From NCBI RefSeq assembly GCF_004522095.1, contig NZ_SPUI01000003.1:930001-994000 (forward strand): a stretch of 64,000 bases of DNA. Reading direction: 5' to 3'. The notes under the pieces are model-generated. The model did not search any database. It was given only the letters and a program-made list of their open reading frames with translations, and was not told the DNA's origin. Position numbers and translations under genes: made by a program. This stretch comes from Nocardioides sp. 503 (GTDB lineage: Bacteria; Actinomycetota; Actinomycetes; Propionibacteriales; Nocardioidaceae). How positions within the stretch are numbered: the first letter of the stretch is position 1; every line of letters begins with the position of its first letter. Positions 45,293 to 54,109 of the stretch are shown here, piece by piece.

Positions 45293-45318
45293 ACTGGTAC
45301 GGTCTGGTCCGTACCAGT
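45293..45318. promoter_or_regulatory. operator for the DasR-like regulator
   Basis: Arms ACTGGTACGG and CCGTACCAGT are perfect inverted repeats around TCTGGT. This is an extended version of DasR dre sites (ACTGGTCTAGACCAGT). It sits centrally in the 104-bp gap between divergent genes, so could control both. Confidence 0.75.
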
Positions 45319-45369
45319 TGGGAGTGTGGGCCCGGTGCCCGGCGACTGTCAAGGACCACGGAGGACCAG

Positions 45370-46407
45370 ATGAGCACCCAGATGGCGCGTGAGATCGCCG
45401 AGCAGCCCGACGCCGTACGGCGCACGCTCGCCGCCCTGCGTCCCCGGCGCGACGCGGTCCGGTCGCTCGTGGCGGGGCGTCGCGTGCTGTTCGCGGCCCG
45501 CGGCTCCTCCGACAACGCCGCGATCTACGGGCGCTACCTGCTGGAGACGCGGGCCGGCGTGGCGGGCGGGCTGGTCTCGCCGAGCGTCGCGACCCACTAC
45601 CGCTCGCGCCTCGACCTGTCCGACGCGGTCGTGGTGAGCGTGTCGCAGTCGGGCGCGACCGAGGAGATCGTGGCGACGCAGGCGTGGGCGCGCGAGTGCG
45701 GCGCCGCCACCCTGGCCGTCGCCAACGTGGCCGACTCACCCCTGGTGGACGCCGCCGACCTCGCGCTGGTGACGCAGGCCGGGCCGGAGGTCGCGGTGCC
45801 GGCCACCAAGACCTACCTGACCCAGATGGTCGCCATGGCCGTGCTCGCCGGCGCCCTGCTGGACGACCCCGAGGAGCTCGACGCCGAGCTCGACCGGGTG
45901 CCGGGCGAGATCGAGCGGCTGCTCGAGGTCGACGTCGCCGCGGCGGTCGAGGTCCTGCAGGGCGCCGACTACGCGGTCGTGTCGGGCCGCGGCCTGATGA
46001 TGGGCACCGCCCTGGAGACCGCCCTCAAGCTCGAGGAGACCTGCCTGCGCCCGGTGCGCGGCTACTCCTACGCCGACCTGCGCCACGGGCCGATCTCGGT
46101 GGTCACCGAGGGCATGGCCGCGCTCCTCGTGGCGGCGCCCGACGGCCCGCTGCTGGAGCCCCTGACCGACCTCGCCACCGACCTCGCCGGGCGCGGCGCG
46201 CGGGTCGTCGGCCTCGGCGGGGACGCGGCGTTCGCGCGGGCGTGCGCCGTCCACGTGCCGGGCCCGGACCTCACCGAGGCGGTCGCCCCGCTCGGCGCGA
46301 TCGTCCCCGGCCAGCGGATCGTCGAGGGGCTCACCCTCGCCCTCGGCCTGGACCCCGACAACCCTCGGGGCCTGGCCAAGGTCACCTCCACCGACCCACA
46401 CTCGTGA
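45370..46407 (+). CDS. SIS-domain sugar-phosphate deaminase (NagB-II-like)
   Basis: A 345-residue protein of two SIS domains, resembling the isomerase half of GlmS. Binding motifs are AARGSSDNAA and VSVSQSGATEEI in the first domain and SGRGLMMGTALETALKLEE in the second. It probably converts glucosamine-6-phosphate to fructose-6-phosphate and ammonia, taking the place of classical nagB, which is not in this window. ATG45370 starts after GAGGACC; the operator at 45293 is upstream. EIIB, EIIA and a phosphatase follow. Confidence 0.87.
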   Translation: MSTQMAREIAEQPDAVRRTLAALRPRRDAVRSLVAGRRVLFAARGSSDNAAIYGRYLLETRAGVAGGLVSPSVATHYRSRLDLSDAVVVSVSQSGATEEIVATQAWARECGAATLAVANVADSPLVDAADLALVTQAGPEVAVPATKTYLTQMVAMAVLAGALLDDPEELDAELDRVPGEIERLLEVDVAAAVEVLQGADYAVVSGRGLMMGTALETALKLEETCLRPVRGYSYADLRHGPISVVTEGMAALLVAAPDGPLLEPLTDLATDLAGRGARVVGLGGDAAFARACAVHVPGPDLTEAVAPLGAIVPGQRIVEGLTLALGLDPDNPRGLAKVTSTDPHS

Positions 46408-46441
46408 CCACACGACCGAGGACCCCACCGAAGGAGCACAG

Positions 46442-46675
46442 ATGAGCACCAAGGCCGAGCAGATCCTCGCCGGGCTGGGCGGCGCCGACAACATCGTCGA
46501 GATCGAGCCCTGCATCACCCGGCTGCGCACGGAGGTCAAGGACGGCGGCCTCGTCGACGAGAAGGCGCTGCGTGCCGCCGGCGCCCACGGCGTCATGAAG
46601 TCGGGCACGGTCGTGCAGGTCGTCGTCGGCCCCGAGGCCGACAACCTCGCCGACGACATCGAGGACCTGATGTGA
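46442..46675 (+). CDS. PTS EIIB, glucose/N-acetylglucosamine family
   Basis: A 77-residue cytosolic phosphocarrier. The phosphorylated Cys is in EIEPCITRLR, the hallmark of the glucose-family EIIB. It would pass phosphate from EIIA to sugar bound to EIIC. AAGGAG precedes ATG46442, and its stop overlaps EIIA (GTGA). Confidence 0.95.
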   Translation: MSTKAEQILAGLGGADNIVEIEPCITRLRTEVKDGGLVDEKALRAAGAHGVMKSGTVVQVVVGPEADNLADDIEDLM

Positions 46676-47121
46676 CCGAGGTCCTCGCGCCGCTGCCGGG
46701 GCGGGTCGTGGCGATGAGCGACGTGCCGGACCCCGTCTTCTCCTCGGAGATGGTCGGCCCGGGGGTCGCCATCGAGCCCGACCCCGGCGAGGTCACCGTC
46801 GTCTCCCCCGTGGCCGGCAAGGTGCTCAAGGTGCACCCGCACGCGTTCATCGTCCTGGCGCCCGACGGCGTGGGCGTCCTGGTGCACCTCGGCATCGACA
46901 CGGTGAAGCTCGACGGCCGTGGCTTCGAGGTGCTCGTCACCCAGGGCAGCACCGTCGAGGCCGGAACCCCGATGGTGCGGTGGGACCCCGCGACGCTCGA
47001 GGAGGGGATGTCGCCCCTGGTGCCGGTGGTGGCGATGGACCGGCCCAAGGGCTCGGTGCCCGACCCCGCCGGCGACGCCCGCGCCGCCGCGGGCGACCTG
47101 CTCTTCACCGTGGCCCCGTGA
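46672..47121 (+). CDS. crr: PTS EIIA, glucose family
   Basis: A 149-residue EIIA-Glc-type protein. Core motifs are PLPGRVVAMSDVPDPVFSSEMVGPGVAI, the first active-site His region (KVHPHAFIV) and phosphorylated His in VLVHLGIDTVKL. GTG46672 overlaps the EIIB stop. Expected to accept phosphate from HPr and feed EIIB. Confidence 0.94.
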   Translation: MTEVLAPLPGRVVAMSDVPDPVFSSEMVGPGVAIEPDPGEVTVVSPVAGKVLKVHPHAFIVLAPDGVGVLVHLGIDTVKLDGRGFEVLVTQGSTVEAGTPMVRWDPATLEEGMSPLVPVVAMDRPKGSVPDPAGDARAAAGDLLFTVAP

Positions 47122-47753
47122 GCCCCGCCGCGCTGCTGCTCGACCTGGACGGCACGCTCGTGGACTCCGAGCCCCTCCACCGAGCCGCCTACGAGGCCTA
47201 CTTCGCCAGCCGTGGCTGGGACGTCCCCGACCTCAGCGTCTTCACCGGCCGCCGGGCCGCCGACGTCTTCGCCTCCACGCCCGGCCCGTGGGGCGACGAG
47301 GACCCGCAGGCCGTGTCGCAGGCGGTCGTCTCCCAGATCCCCGCGGACCTCGACCCCGAGGAGGTCGCCGGCGCGCGCGACCTCGTCCTCGCGGCGGTCG
47401 CCGCGGGCACCCGGGTCGCGATCGTCACCTCGGCCGCGGCCGACTGGGTGACCCGGTCGCTGGGCCCCCTGGGCGTCCTGGACCACCTCGACGTCGTCGT
47501 CACGTCCGCCGACGTGGAGGACGGCAAGCCGCACCCCGCCGGCTACCTGCTCGCCGCCGAGCGGCTCGGGATCGCCCCCGCCGACTGCCTGGCCGCGGAG
47601 GACTCGCCCGCCGGCGTACGCGCGGCGGTGGTTGCGGGCGTCGGCGAGGTCGTCGGCGTCACCACCACCCACGACGGCGCGCTGCTGCTCGACGCCGGCG
47701 CGACGTCGGTCAGCCCGGACCTGCGGGAGCTGGCGGCGCGGCTGCGCCGGTGA
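47118..47753 (+). CDS. HAD-superfamily phosphatase/phosphomutase-like
   Basis: A 211-residue HAD hydrolase. Motif I is LLLDLDGTLVDSEPLHRAAY, motif II VTSAAADW, motif III GKPHPAGYLL with following EDSPAGVRAA, the pattern of beta-phosphoglucomutase-like phosphatases. GTG47118 overlaps the EIIA stop (GTGA), so it is part of the amino-sugar operon, perhaps removing surplus sugar phosphates. A large inverted repeat begins two bases after its stop. Confidence 0.88.
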   Translation: MSPAALLLDLDGTLVDSEPLHRAAYEAYFASRGWDVPDLSVFTGRRAADVFASTPGPWGDEDPQAVSQAVVSQIPADLDPEEVAGARDLVLAAVAAGTRVAIVTSAAADWVTRSLGPLGVLDHLDVVVTSADVEDGKPHPAGYLLAAERLGIAPADCLAAEDSPAGVRAAVVAGVGEVVGVTTTHDGALLLDAGATSVSPDLRELAARLRR

Positions 47754-47754
47754 C

Positions 47755-47842
47755 GTTTCACCAAGGTATGCAGGGAAGATGACACTTCCCTCGGGTTGTA
47801 CACCGAGGGAAGTGACGCTTCACCTGCATACCTTGGGGAAAC
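47755..47842. terminator. nested 88-bp inverted repeat between convergent genes
   Basis: Outer arms of 20 bases (47755-47774, 47823-47842) match at 19 positions; inner arms ACTTCCCTCGG (47784-47794) and CCGAGGGAAGT (47803-47813) match perfectly around an 8-base loop. It fills the gap between the HAD and desaturase stops and could end transcription in both directions. Confidence 0.6.
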
Positions 47843-47851
47843 CGCCCACGG

Positions 47852-49096
47852 TCAGGCCGCGGCAGCCACCTTCGCGCGACGCGCCTGCTGGGTGAGGCGG
47901 GCCTGGGCGGCGCGGCGGACCTTGGGGCCCTTGGTGGTCATCGCGAACAGGACCTTGAGCTGGCTGGGCAGGTTCTTGGCGGTGGTGGTCGCCAGGAAGT
48001 CGTTGGGCAGCGAGAGCCGCACGACCTTGTGCCAGGCGCTCGCGACCTGCTGCGGCAGCGGGGCCATGTGGTAGCTCAGGCCGTAGCGCTGGAAGACGTC
48101 CTGCACCTGCGGGGCGATCTCGGCGTAGCGGTTGCTCGGCAGGTCGGGGAACAGGTGGTGCTCGATCTGGTGCGACAGGTTGCCGGTCATGAAGTGCATG
48201 GCCTTGCTGCCGGAGATGTTGGCCGAGCCGAGCATCTGGCGCAGGTACCACTCGCCGCGGGTCTCGCCCTCGATCGAGGTGCGCTCGAAGGTCTCGACGC
48301 CCTCGGGGAAGTGGCCGCACATGATGACCGAGTGCGTCCACAGGTTGCGGACCAGGTTGGCCGTGAAGTTGGCGGCCAGGGTCGGCACGAACGAGCCGGT
48401 CGGCAGCGACATCAGCGGGTGCACGACGTAGTCCTTGCGGACCTGGTTGCGGATCTTCTTCAGGGTCTGCTTGGCGCGGGCCTTGAACTCCGGGGCCTGG
48501 CGGCGCTTCTCACTGGAGAGGTTCTTGCCGAGCTCGAGGTCGTAGGCCGCGATGCCGTACTCGAAGAAGCAGGCGTTGATGAAGTTCCACAGCGGCTGGG
48601 CGAGGTAGAGCGGGTACCAGCGCTGGTCCTCGTCGACGCGCATGATGCCGTAGCCGAGGTCGTTGTCCTTGCCGACGACGTTCGTGTAGGTGTGGTGCAG
48701 CTCGTTGTGCGAGTGCTTCCACTGGTCCGACGGCGAGGCGTTGTCCCACTCCCAGGTGGTGGAGTGGATCTTCGGGTCACGCATCCAGTCCCACTGGCCG
48801 TGCATGACGTTGTGGCCGATCTCCATGTTCTCGATGATCTTGGCGACGCTGAGGCCGGCGGTGCCGACGACCCAGGCCGGCGGGAAGGCGCTGGCGAGCA
48901 GGACCGCGCGGCTGGCGAGCTCGAGCTTGCGCTGCGCATCGATGACCTTGCGGATGTACGCCGAGTCGCGCTCGCCGCGGCTGTCGAGGATCGACTGGCG
49001 GATGGCGTCGAGCTCGACGCCGAGGCGCTCGATCTCCTCGTCGCTGAGGTGCGCGATGGGGTTCGTGGTCTCGGTCTTCTTCTGAAGGACGGTCAT
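47852..49096 (-). CDS. membrane fatty-acid desaturase, DesA3-like
   Basis: A 414-residue di-iron desaturase. The three His boxes are GHNVMHGQWDW, HSHNELHHTYTN and HQIEHHLFPD. It resembles mycobacterial DesA3 (Rv3229c), a stearoyl-CoA delta-9 desaturase. The C-terminus is basic. ATG49096 has GAGGAGATC upstream. It follows the ferredoxin reductase gene by 31 bp, the same pairing as Rv3230c-Rv3229c, so the reductase should supply its electrons. The nested inverted repeat lies just after the stop. Confidence 0.93.
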   Translation of the reverse strand: MTVLQKKTETTNPIAHLSDEEIERLGVELDAIRQSILDSRGERDSAYIRKVIDAQRKLELASRAVLLASAFPPAWVVGTAGLSVAKIIENMEIGHNVMHGQWDWMRDPKIHSTTWEWDNASPSDQWKHSHNELHHTYTNVVGKDNDLGYGIMRVDEDQRWYPLYLAQPLWNFINACFFEYGIAAYDLELGKNLSSEKRRQAPEFKARAKQTLKKIRNQVRKDYVVHPLMSLPTGSFVPTLAANFTANLVRNLWTHSVIMCGHFPEGVETFERTSIEGETRGEWYLRQMLGSANISGSKAMHFMTGNLSHQIEHHLFPDLPSNRYAEIAPQVQDVFQRYGLSYHMAPLPQQVASAWHKVVRLSLPNDFLATTTAKNLPSQLKVLFAMTTKGPKVRRAAQARLTQQARRAKVAAAA

Positions 49097-49127
49097 GTCG
49101 ATCTCCTCTGGTGGTCGATCGGGGGTG

Positions 49128-50246
49128 TCAGTGGTCGATGTCGCAGGGGCCGGCGGCCGCGTTGATGCAGGTCTGGATGATCACGCCGTCGCCCGGGGCG
49201 GCCACGGTGAGCTCGCCGTTGCGCAGGTCGCGCACGGCGCCCGAGCGCAGCGGCAGCACGCAGCCGAAGCAGACGCCCATGCGGCAGCCGCTGGGCATCA
49301 GGACGCCGCCGGACTCGCCGACGTCGAGGATCGGGGTGGAGCCGTCGCCGTCGACGACGATGCCGCTGCGCCCGAAGGTCACGGTGCCGCCCTCGCCGTC
49401 GCTCGCGACGACCGCCGTGCGGAAGCGCTCGAGGTGCAGCGGCAGGTCGCGGGCGGTGTGGTGCTCCTCGAGCGCGTCGAGCAGGCCGACCGGCCCGCAG
49501 GCGTACGTCGTGCGCTCGGCCAGGTCGGGGACGATGGTGTCGAGGTCGTGCACGTCGAGCATCCCGTGGACGTCGGTGTGCATCTCGACGAGCCGGACCC
49601 GGCCCTCGGCGGCGTAGGCGCGCAGCTCGCGGCCGAAGATGACCTCGGAGCGCGAGAGCGCGGAGTGCAGCAGCACGATGTCGGCCTGCAGCGGCTCGGC
49701 GCGCGAGAAGAGGTTGCGCAGCATGCCGATGACCGGGGTGACGCCGGAGCCGGCGGTCACGAGCAGCAGCTTCTCGGGCCGCGGGTCGGGCAGGACGAAG
49801 TCGCCCTCGGCCTGACCGAGCTGGATCATCTGGCCGGGGCGGGCGCGGCGGACCAGGTGGTTGGAGACCAGGCCGTCGGGGATCGCCTTGACGGTGATGC
49901 TGATGTGGCCGTCGGCGCGCGGGCCGTGGGTCAGCGAGTAGGTGCGCCACAGGCGGACGCCGTCGACGTCGACGCCGATACGGACGTACTGACCCGGCTT
50001 GTGCCCGGCCCAGTCCTTGCCCGGCTTGAGCACGATCGTGGCGGCGTCGGCGGTCTCGGGGACGACCGAGACGATCCGGGCGCGCAGGTCGGCGCCGGAG
50101 CGCAGCGGGGAGAAGATGTCGAGGACGTCGGCCGGGACGAGCGGGGTCACGGCCGCCTCGGCGACGCGCATGAGCCGGTCCCGGAGCGCGAGCGAGCGCA
50201 CGGCGGGCTCGCCGTTCGCGGTGCGCATCAGGCCTACGGAGGTCAT
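49128..50246 (-). CDS. ferredoxin reductase with C-terminal [2Fe-2S] domain, desaturase partner
   Basis: A 372-residue flavoprotein. The FAD motif is VRLWRTYSLTH, NAD(P) region LLLVTAGSGVTPVIGMLRNL and YACGPVGLLDAL, and the C-terminal plant-type ferredoxin domain has CRMGVCFGC with a later Cys (IQTC). It resembles Rv3230c, the electron donor of DesA3. ATG50246 leads the two-gene operon; it is divergent from the PucR-type regulator 85 bp away, which is a candidate controller. Confidence 0.93.
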   Translation of the reverse strand: MTSVGLMRTANGEPAVRSLALRDRLMRVAEAAVTPLVPADVLDIFSPLRSGADLRARIVSVVPETADAATIVLKPGKDWAGHKPGQYVRIGVDVDGVRLWRTYSLTHGPRADGHISITVKAIPDGLVSNHLVRRARPGQMIQLGQAEGDFVLPDPRPEKLLLVTAGSGVTPVIGMLRNLFSRAEPLQADIVLLHSALSRSEVIFGRELRAYAAEGRVRLVEMHTDVHGMLDVHDLDTIVPDLAERTTYACGPVGLLDALEEHHTARDLPLHLERFRTAVVASDGEGGTVTFGRSGIVVDGDGSTPILDVGESGGVLMPSGCRMGVCFGCVLPLRSGAVRDLRNGELTVAAPGDGVIIQTCINAAAGPCDIDH

Positions 50247-50331
50247 ACCTCTACTGTGCCCGCCGCTCGAGGTAAAGTCATGACCGGAGGACGTGAAGAC
50301 CTACGTCACATTTGTTCGCAGGAGACAATAA

Positions 50332-51501
50332 ATGCCCCCTCGCCCCCGTCGGACCGCCGCTGCGGGCCTGCTGATCCCCGTCGAGGCCGTCGCGGAGATC
50401 CGCGCGCACCTGCCCGCGGTGGCCGACGACGTGGTCGCGGCGATCATCGAGGAGGTGCCCAGCTACGCCGACGCCTTCGGCGGCAGGATGGGCGGGACCA
50501 TCCGCAACGCCGTGCAGCTGGCGCTGGGCGGCTTCCTGTCGCTGGCCGGCGGGACCCCGGGCGCGGACCCGCGCACCCCGGCCGCCCCCGCGGTCGACGG
50601 CGCCTACCAGCTCGGGCGCGGCGAGGCGCGCAGCGGCCGCACGACCGACGCCCTGCTGGCGGCCTACCGCATCGGCGCGCGGGTCTCGTGGCGCGAGATG
50701 TCGATGTACGCCGTGGACGCGGGGCTGTCGGCGGAGACGCTGGTGTCGTTCGCGGAGCTGGTGTTCGCCTACATCGACGAGCTGTCCGCCGCCAGCGTCG
50801 CGGGGCACAACGACGAGCTCGCGACCACCGGACGGGTGCGGCAGCGGCTGCTGGAGCGGATCGCCCACCACCTGCTGGTCGGCTCGCCCGCCGAGACCGT
50901 GTCCAGCGCCGCCGAGCGCGCCGGGTGGGAGCAGCCGGAGACGCTGACCGCCGTGATCGTGCCGGAGTCGCAGGTGCGCCCGGTGCTGGCGGAGATCTCG
51001 CCGCAGACCCTGCAGACCGAGGTGCCCGACCTGGACGAGGTCGCGCTGCTGCTGGTGCCGGACGCCCACGGGCGGGCCCGGGCGGCACTGCTGCGGACGC
51101 TCGCGGACCGCGGCTGCGTCGCCGGACCGGCCCGGCCGTGGCTGGAGGTGCGCGCCTCCCTCGACCGCGCCCTGCGCGCGCGCACCGCCGGCCTGGACGG
51201 CGACACCGACCGGCACCTCGTGCAGCTGGTGCTGACCGCCGACGCCGCCGCGCTGGCCGACCTGCGCGCCGACGTACTGGCCCCGATGGCGCAGCTGCGC
51301 CCGGGCGTCGCCGACAAGCTCAGCGACACCCTGCGCGCCTGGCTGCTGCACCAGGGCCGACGCGACGACGTGGCGGAGGCGCTGTTCGTGCACCCCCAGA
51401 CCGTGCGCTACCGCATGGGGCAGATCCGCGACCTCTACGGCGACCGGCTCGACGACCCGGACACGGTCCTGGCGCTCACGATCGCGCTCGGCGCCGGCTA
51501 G
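50332..51501 (+). CDS. PucR/CdaR-type transcriptional regulator
   Basis: A 389-residue regulator ending in the PucR C-terminal HTH (DVAEALFVHPQTVRYRMGQIRDLYGDRL). The N-terminal part is a helical domain found in actinobacterial members; no GAF or PAS motif is evident. Divergent from the desaturase operon, so it may regulate membrane-lipid unsaturation. ATG50332 is preceded by a GGAGACAATAA leader with GGAG. Confidence 0.85.
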   Translation: MPPRPRRTAAAGLLIPVEAVAEIRAHLPAVADDVVAAIIEEVPSYADAFGGRMGGTIRNAVQLALGGFLSLAGGTPGADPRTPAAPAVDGAYQLGRGEARSGRTTDALLAAYRIGARVSWREMSMYAVDAGLSAETLVSFAELVFAYIDELSAASVAGHNDELATTGRVRQRLLERIAHHLLVGSPAETVSSAAERAGWEQPETLTAVIVPESQVRPVLAEISPQTLQTEVPDLDEVALLLVPDAHGRARAALLRTLADRGCVAGPARPWLEVRASLDRALRARTAGLDGDTDRHLVQLVLTADAAALADLRADVLAPMAQLRPGVADKLSDTLRAWLLHQGRRDDVAEALFVHPQTVRYRMGQIRDLYGDRLDDPDTVLALTIALGAG

Positions 51502-51551
51502 GGCGACCCGGCGACCACGGGCGGCCACCGCGTGGCTCGTACCGTGGGCGC

Positions 51552-52520
51552 ATGTCGTCGTCCTGGGGTCCCCGCCGCGCCCGCCGCGCCCGTCTGCTCG
51601 TCGGCGTGGTCGCACCCACGCTCCTGCTGCTCGCCGCCTGCGGCTCCGACGACGACCCGCCGCTGGACACCACCCCGTCCACGGAATCGTCCTCGTCCGA
51701 CGCGCCGTCGCCCTCGGCCCCGACGAGCGCCGCACCGTCGCCCGCCGGCGACGCCGGGACGTACGTCGCGCTCGGCGACTCGTTCGCATCCGCGCCGCTC
51801 GTGCCGGAGACCGACCCGGCCGACGGCTGCCAGCGCTCGACCGGCAACTACGCGCACCTGGTCGCGGCCGCGGCCGGCTACGAGCTCACCGACGTCACGT
51901 GCATCGCGGCCTCGACCACGTCCATGGTCGGCGTCCAGATCACCGGGGAGACGCAGAACCTGCCGCAGTTCGAGGCGCTGGACGCGGACGTCGACCTGGT
52001 GACCCTGACCGTCGGCGGCAACGACTTCGACCTGTTCTCCCAGCTGCTGCTGGCATGCCTGCCCACCGCCGGGGCCGAGGCCACGCCGTGCCGGCAGACG
52101 CTGGCGGCCAACGGCAAGGAGCGGCTGCTGCTCGACCAGGTCGACAAGATCCAGGACCGCATCGAGGCCACGACCCGCGGCATCTTCGACCGCGCCCCGA
52201 AGGCCCGCGTGATCGTCGCGAACTACCCCCAGCTGCTGCCCGCCCAGGGCTCCTGCCCCGACCTGGTCCCGCTCGCCGAGGGCGACTACGGGCTGGTCAC
52301 CGAGCTCAACAAGGCCCTCTCCGACGCCGTCCGGCTCGGCGCCGAGGCCGGCGGCGCCGAGGTGGTCGACGTGTTCAAGGCGAGCAAGGGACACGACGTC
52401 TGCTCCGAGGACCCCTGGGTCAACGGCGTCCAGACCGACCCCGAGCGCGCGCTCGCGCTGCACCCGTTCGCCGAGGGCCAGCAGGGCGTCGCCGACCTGG
52501 TGCTGGCGAAGCTGCGCTGA
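51552..52520 (+). CDS. SGNH/GDSL-family lipase, lipoprotein
   Basis: A 322-residue exported lipoprotein: signal with lipobox LAAC (Cys30), Ser/Pro-rich linker to about residue 68, then an SGNH hydrolase. Block I is YVALGDSFAS with nucleophile Ser77, block III GGNDFDL, and the C-terminal catalytic His in ALHPFAEGQQ. Cysteine pairs suggest disulfides, as in Streptomyces extracellular lipases. ATG51552 follows the regulator gene by 50 bp. Likely an esterase on the cell surface; substrate unknown. Confidence 0.88.
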   Translation: MSSSWGPRRARRARLLVGVVAPTLLLLAACGSDDDPPLDTTPSTESSSSDAPSPSAPTSAAPSPAGDAGTYVALGDSFASAPLVPETDPADGCQRSTGNYAHLVAAAAGYELTDVTCIAASTTSMVGVQITGETQNLPQFEALDADVDLVTLTVGGNDFDLFSQLLLACLPTAGAEATPCRQTLAANGKERLLLDQVDKIQDRIEATTRGIFDRAPKARVIVANYPQLLPAQGSCPDLVPLAEGDYGLVTELNKALSDAVRLGAEAGGAEVVDVFKASKGHDVCSEDPWVNGVQTDPERALALHPFAEGQQGVADLVLAKLR

Positions 52521-52526
52521 CGACTG

Positions 52527-52602
52527 GGTTTCGAGACAGGCGCTAGCGCGCCTTCCTCAACCCCCGGGGTTGAGGAGGTTGCGCAGCAACCGTCTCGAAA
52601 CC
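52527..52602. repeat. head-to-head pair of type A repeats between convergent genes
   Basis: A forward unit (52527-52562, hairpin AGGCGC-TAGC-GCGCCT) faces a reverse unit (52568-52602, hairpin GGTTGC-GCA-GCAACC). Besides the inner hairpins, the conserved flanks of the two units can pair, giving a large compound stem. It fills the gap between the lipase and amidohydrolase stops and is a candidate bidirectional terminator. Confidence 0.85.
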
Positions 52603-52603
52603 C

Positions 52604-54088
52604 CTACAGCGCGCTGTGGACGACCCGGCCGGCGGCGACGGTGAGGGCGACGGGCATGGAGCGCAGCTGGCGGGCGGCGTCGGCGGCGTCCTCGCCGGGG
52701 GCGAGGGGGTCGCGGTCGAGGAGCACCAGGTCGGCGCGGGAGCCGACGCCGACGGTGGGCTGGCCGTCGACGGAGGCGGCCAGTGCCTCGTGGGCGGTCA
52801 ACGCCTGCTCGGCGTGCCACGGGTCCTCGTCGTCGGCGCCCCGGTGGACGGCGGCCGCGATCGCGAGCCACGGGTCGAGCGGGGCGACGGGGGCGTCGGA
52901 GCCGAAGACCATCTCGATGCCGGCGTCGAGCATCCAGCGGAAGGCGAAGCAGCGCTCGCTGCGTCCGGGCCAGATCTGCTCGGTCAGCACCCGGTCGTCG
53001 ATCAGGTGGGCCGGCTGGACGCTGGCGCGCACCGGCACCCCGGCCATGCGCCGTACGTCGTCGCGCGTGACGAGCTGCGCGTGCTCGATGGAGCCGCGGG
53101 CGCCGGTCTCGGCGTAGACCGACAGCGCGTGGGCCACCGCCGCGTCGCCGATCGCGTGGGTCGCGACCTCCAGGCCGCCGGCGTGCGCCCGCGCGAGCAG
53201 CGAGCGCAGCTCGGCGGCGCTCTGGTTGGCGGCGCCGACGCCGCCGTCGACGTAGGGCTCGCAGCACCACGCCGTGCGGGTGTTGAGCGAGCCGTCGCTG
53301 ATGATCTTGAGCGGCCCCATGGTCAGCCGGTCGTCGCCGGCCACGAGCGGGTCGCCCGTGCGCAGGCCGGCGGCGAGCACCTCGTCGAGCCGCTCGGCGT
53401 ACATCGCGACGCGCACGCGCAGCACGTCGCAGCCCTCGGCCCAGCGCTCCACCCAGTCCTGGGGACCGCCGCCGAACTCGTAGTCCACCAGCCCCACGAC
53501 GCCCTTGGCGGCGGCGCGGTTGAGGGAGTTGAGGTAGCCGGCCGGCGAGATCCCGTCGTTGCCGACCAGGCCGGGGAGACCGGCGTACGCCGCGAACCAC
53601 TCGTTCTCGTAGACGTTGTCGTCGCGCACCTCCAGCCCGAGGGCGCGCTGCGCCGACGTGCTGAGCCAGGCGTGGTGGGCGTCGCCGGCGATCAGGACCA
53701 CGGGGGTCTCGCCCGCGACCGCGTCGAGCTCGGCCACGGTGGGCTGGCGCTCCCAGACCGCGGGCCGGTGCCCGAAGCCCACGAGCGGGCGACCCGGGTG
53801 CTCGGCCAGCCAGAAGCGGGCCAGGTCGAGGGCGTGCTCCGCGGAGTCGGCGGCGCTCAGGTCGAGGCGGGTGGAGGTGAGCGACCACTGCCCCAGGTGG
53901 GTGTGCTGGTCCCACAGGCCGGGCACCAGCCAGCGCCCGCCGGCGTCGATCTCCTCGACGCCCGCGGGCCGCGTCAGGCGGGGTCCCACCCGGGTCACCC
54001 GGCCGTCCTCGACCAGCACGTCCACCGGCTCGTCGGGCAGCCCCACGACGGGGGTCACGGGCACCAGACGGGCGTCGCGGACGATCAC
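52604..54088 (-). CDS. amidohydrolase family protein (YtcJ/Amidohydro_3-like)
   Basis: A 494-residue metal-dependent hydrolase. Metal motifs are LWDQHTHLGQW (HxH) near residue 60, His in VATHAIGDAAV, His in SIEHAQLVT and Asp in VFGSDAPVAPLDPW. This family includes exoenzymes such as N-substituted formamide deformylase; substrate is unknown. It starts at GTG54088. An exporter gene lies immediately upstream on the same strand (21-bp gap). Confidence 0.87.
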   Translation of the reverse strand: MIVRDARLVPVTPVVGLPDEPVDVLVEDGRVTRVGPRLTRPAGVEEIDAGGRWLVPGLWDQHTHLGQWSLTSTRLDLSAADSAEHALDLARFWLAEHPGRPLVGFGHRPAVWERQPTVAELDAVAGETPVVLIAGDAHHAWLSTSAQRALGLEVRDDNVYENEWFAAYAGLPGLVGNDGISPAGYLNSLNRAAAKGVVGLVDYEFGGGPQDWVERWAEGCDVLRVRVAMYAERLDEVLAAGLRTGDPLVAGDDRLTMGPLKIISDGSLNTRTAWCCEPYVDGGVGAANQSAAELRSLLARAHAGGLEVATHAIGDAAVAHALSVYAETGARGSIEHAQLVTRDDVRRMAGVPVRASVQPAHLIDDRVLTEQIWPGRSERCFAFRWMLDAGIEMVFGSDAPVAPLDPWLAIAAAVHRGADDEDPWHAEQALTAHEALAASVDGQPTVGVGSRADLVLLDRDPLAPGEDAADAARQLRSMPVALTVAAGRVVHSAL

Positions 54089-54109
54089 GGGCGCAACGCT
54101 AGTGACACC

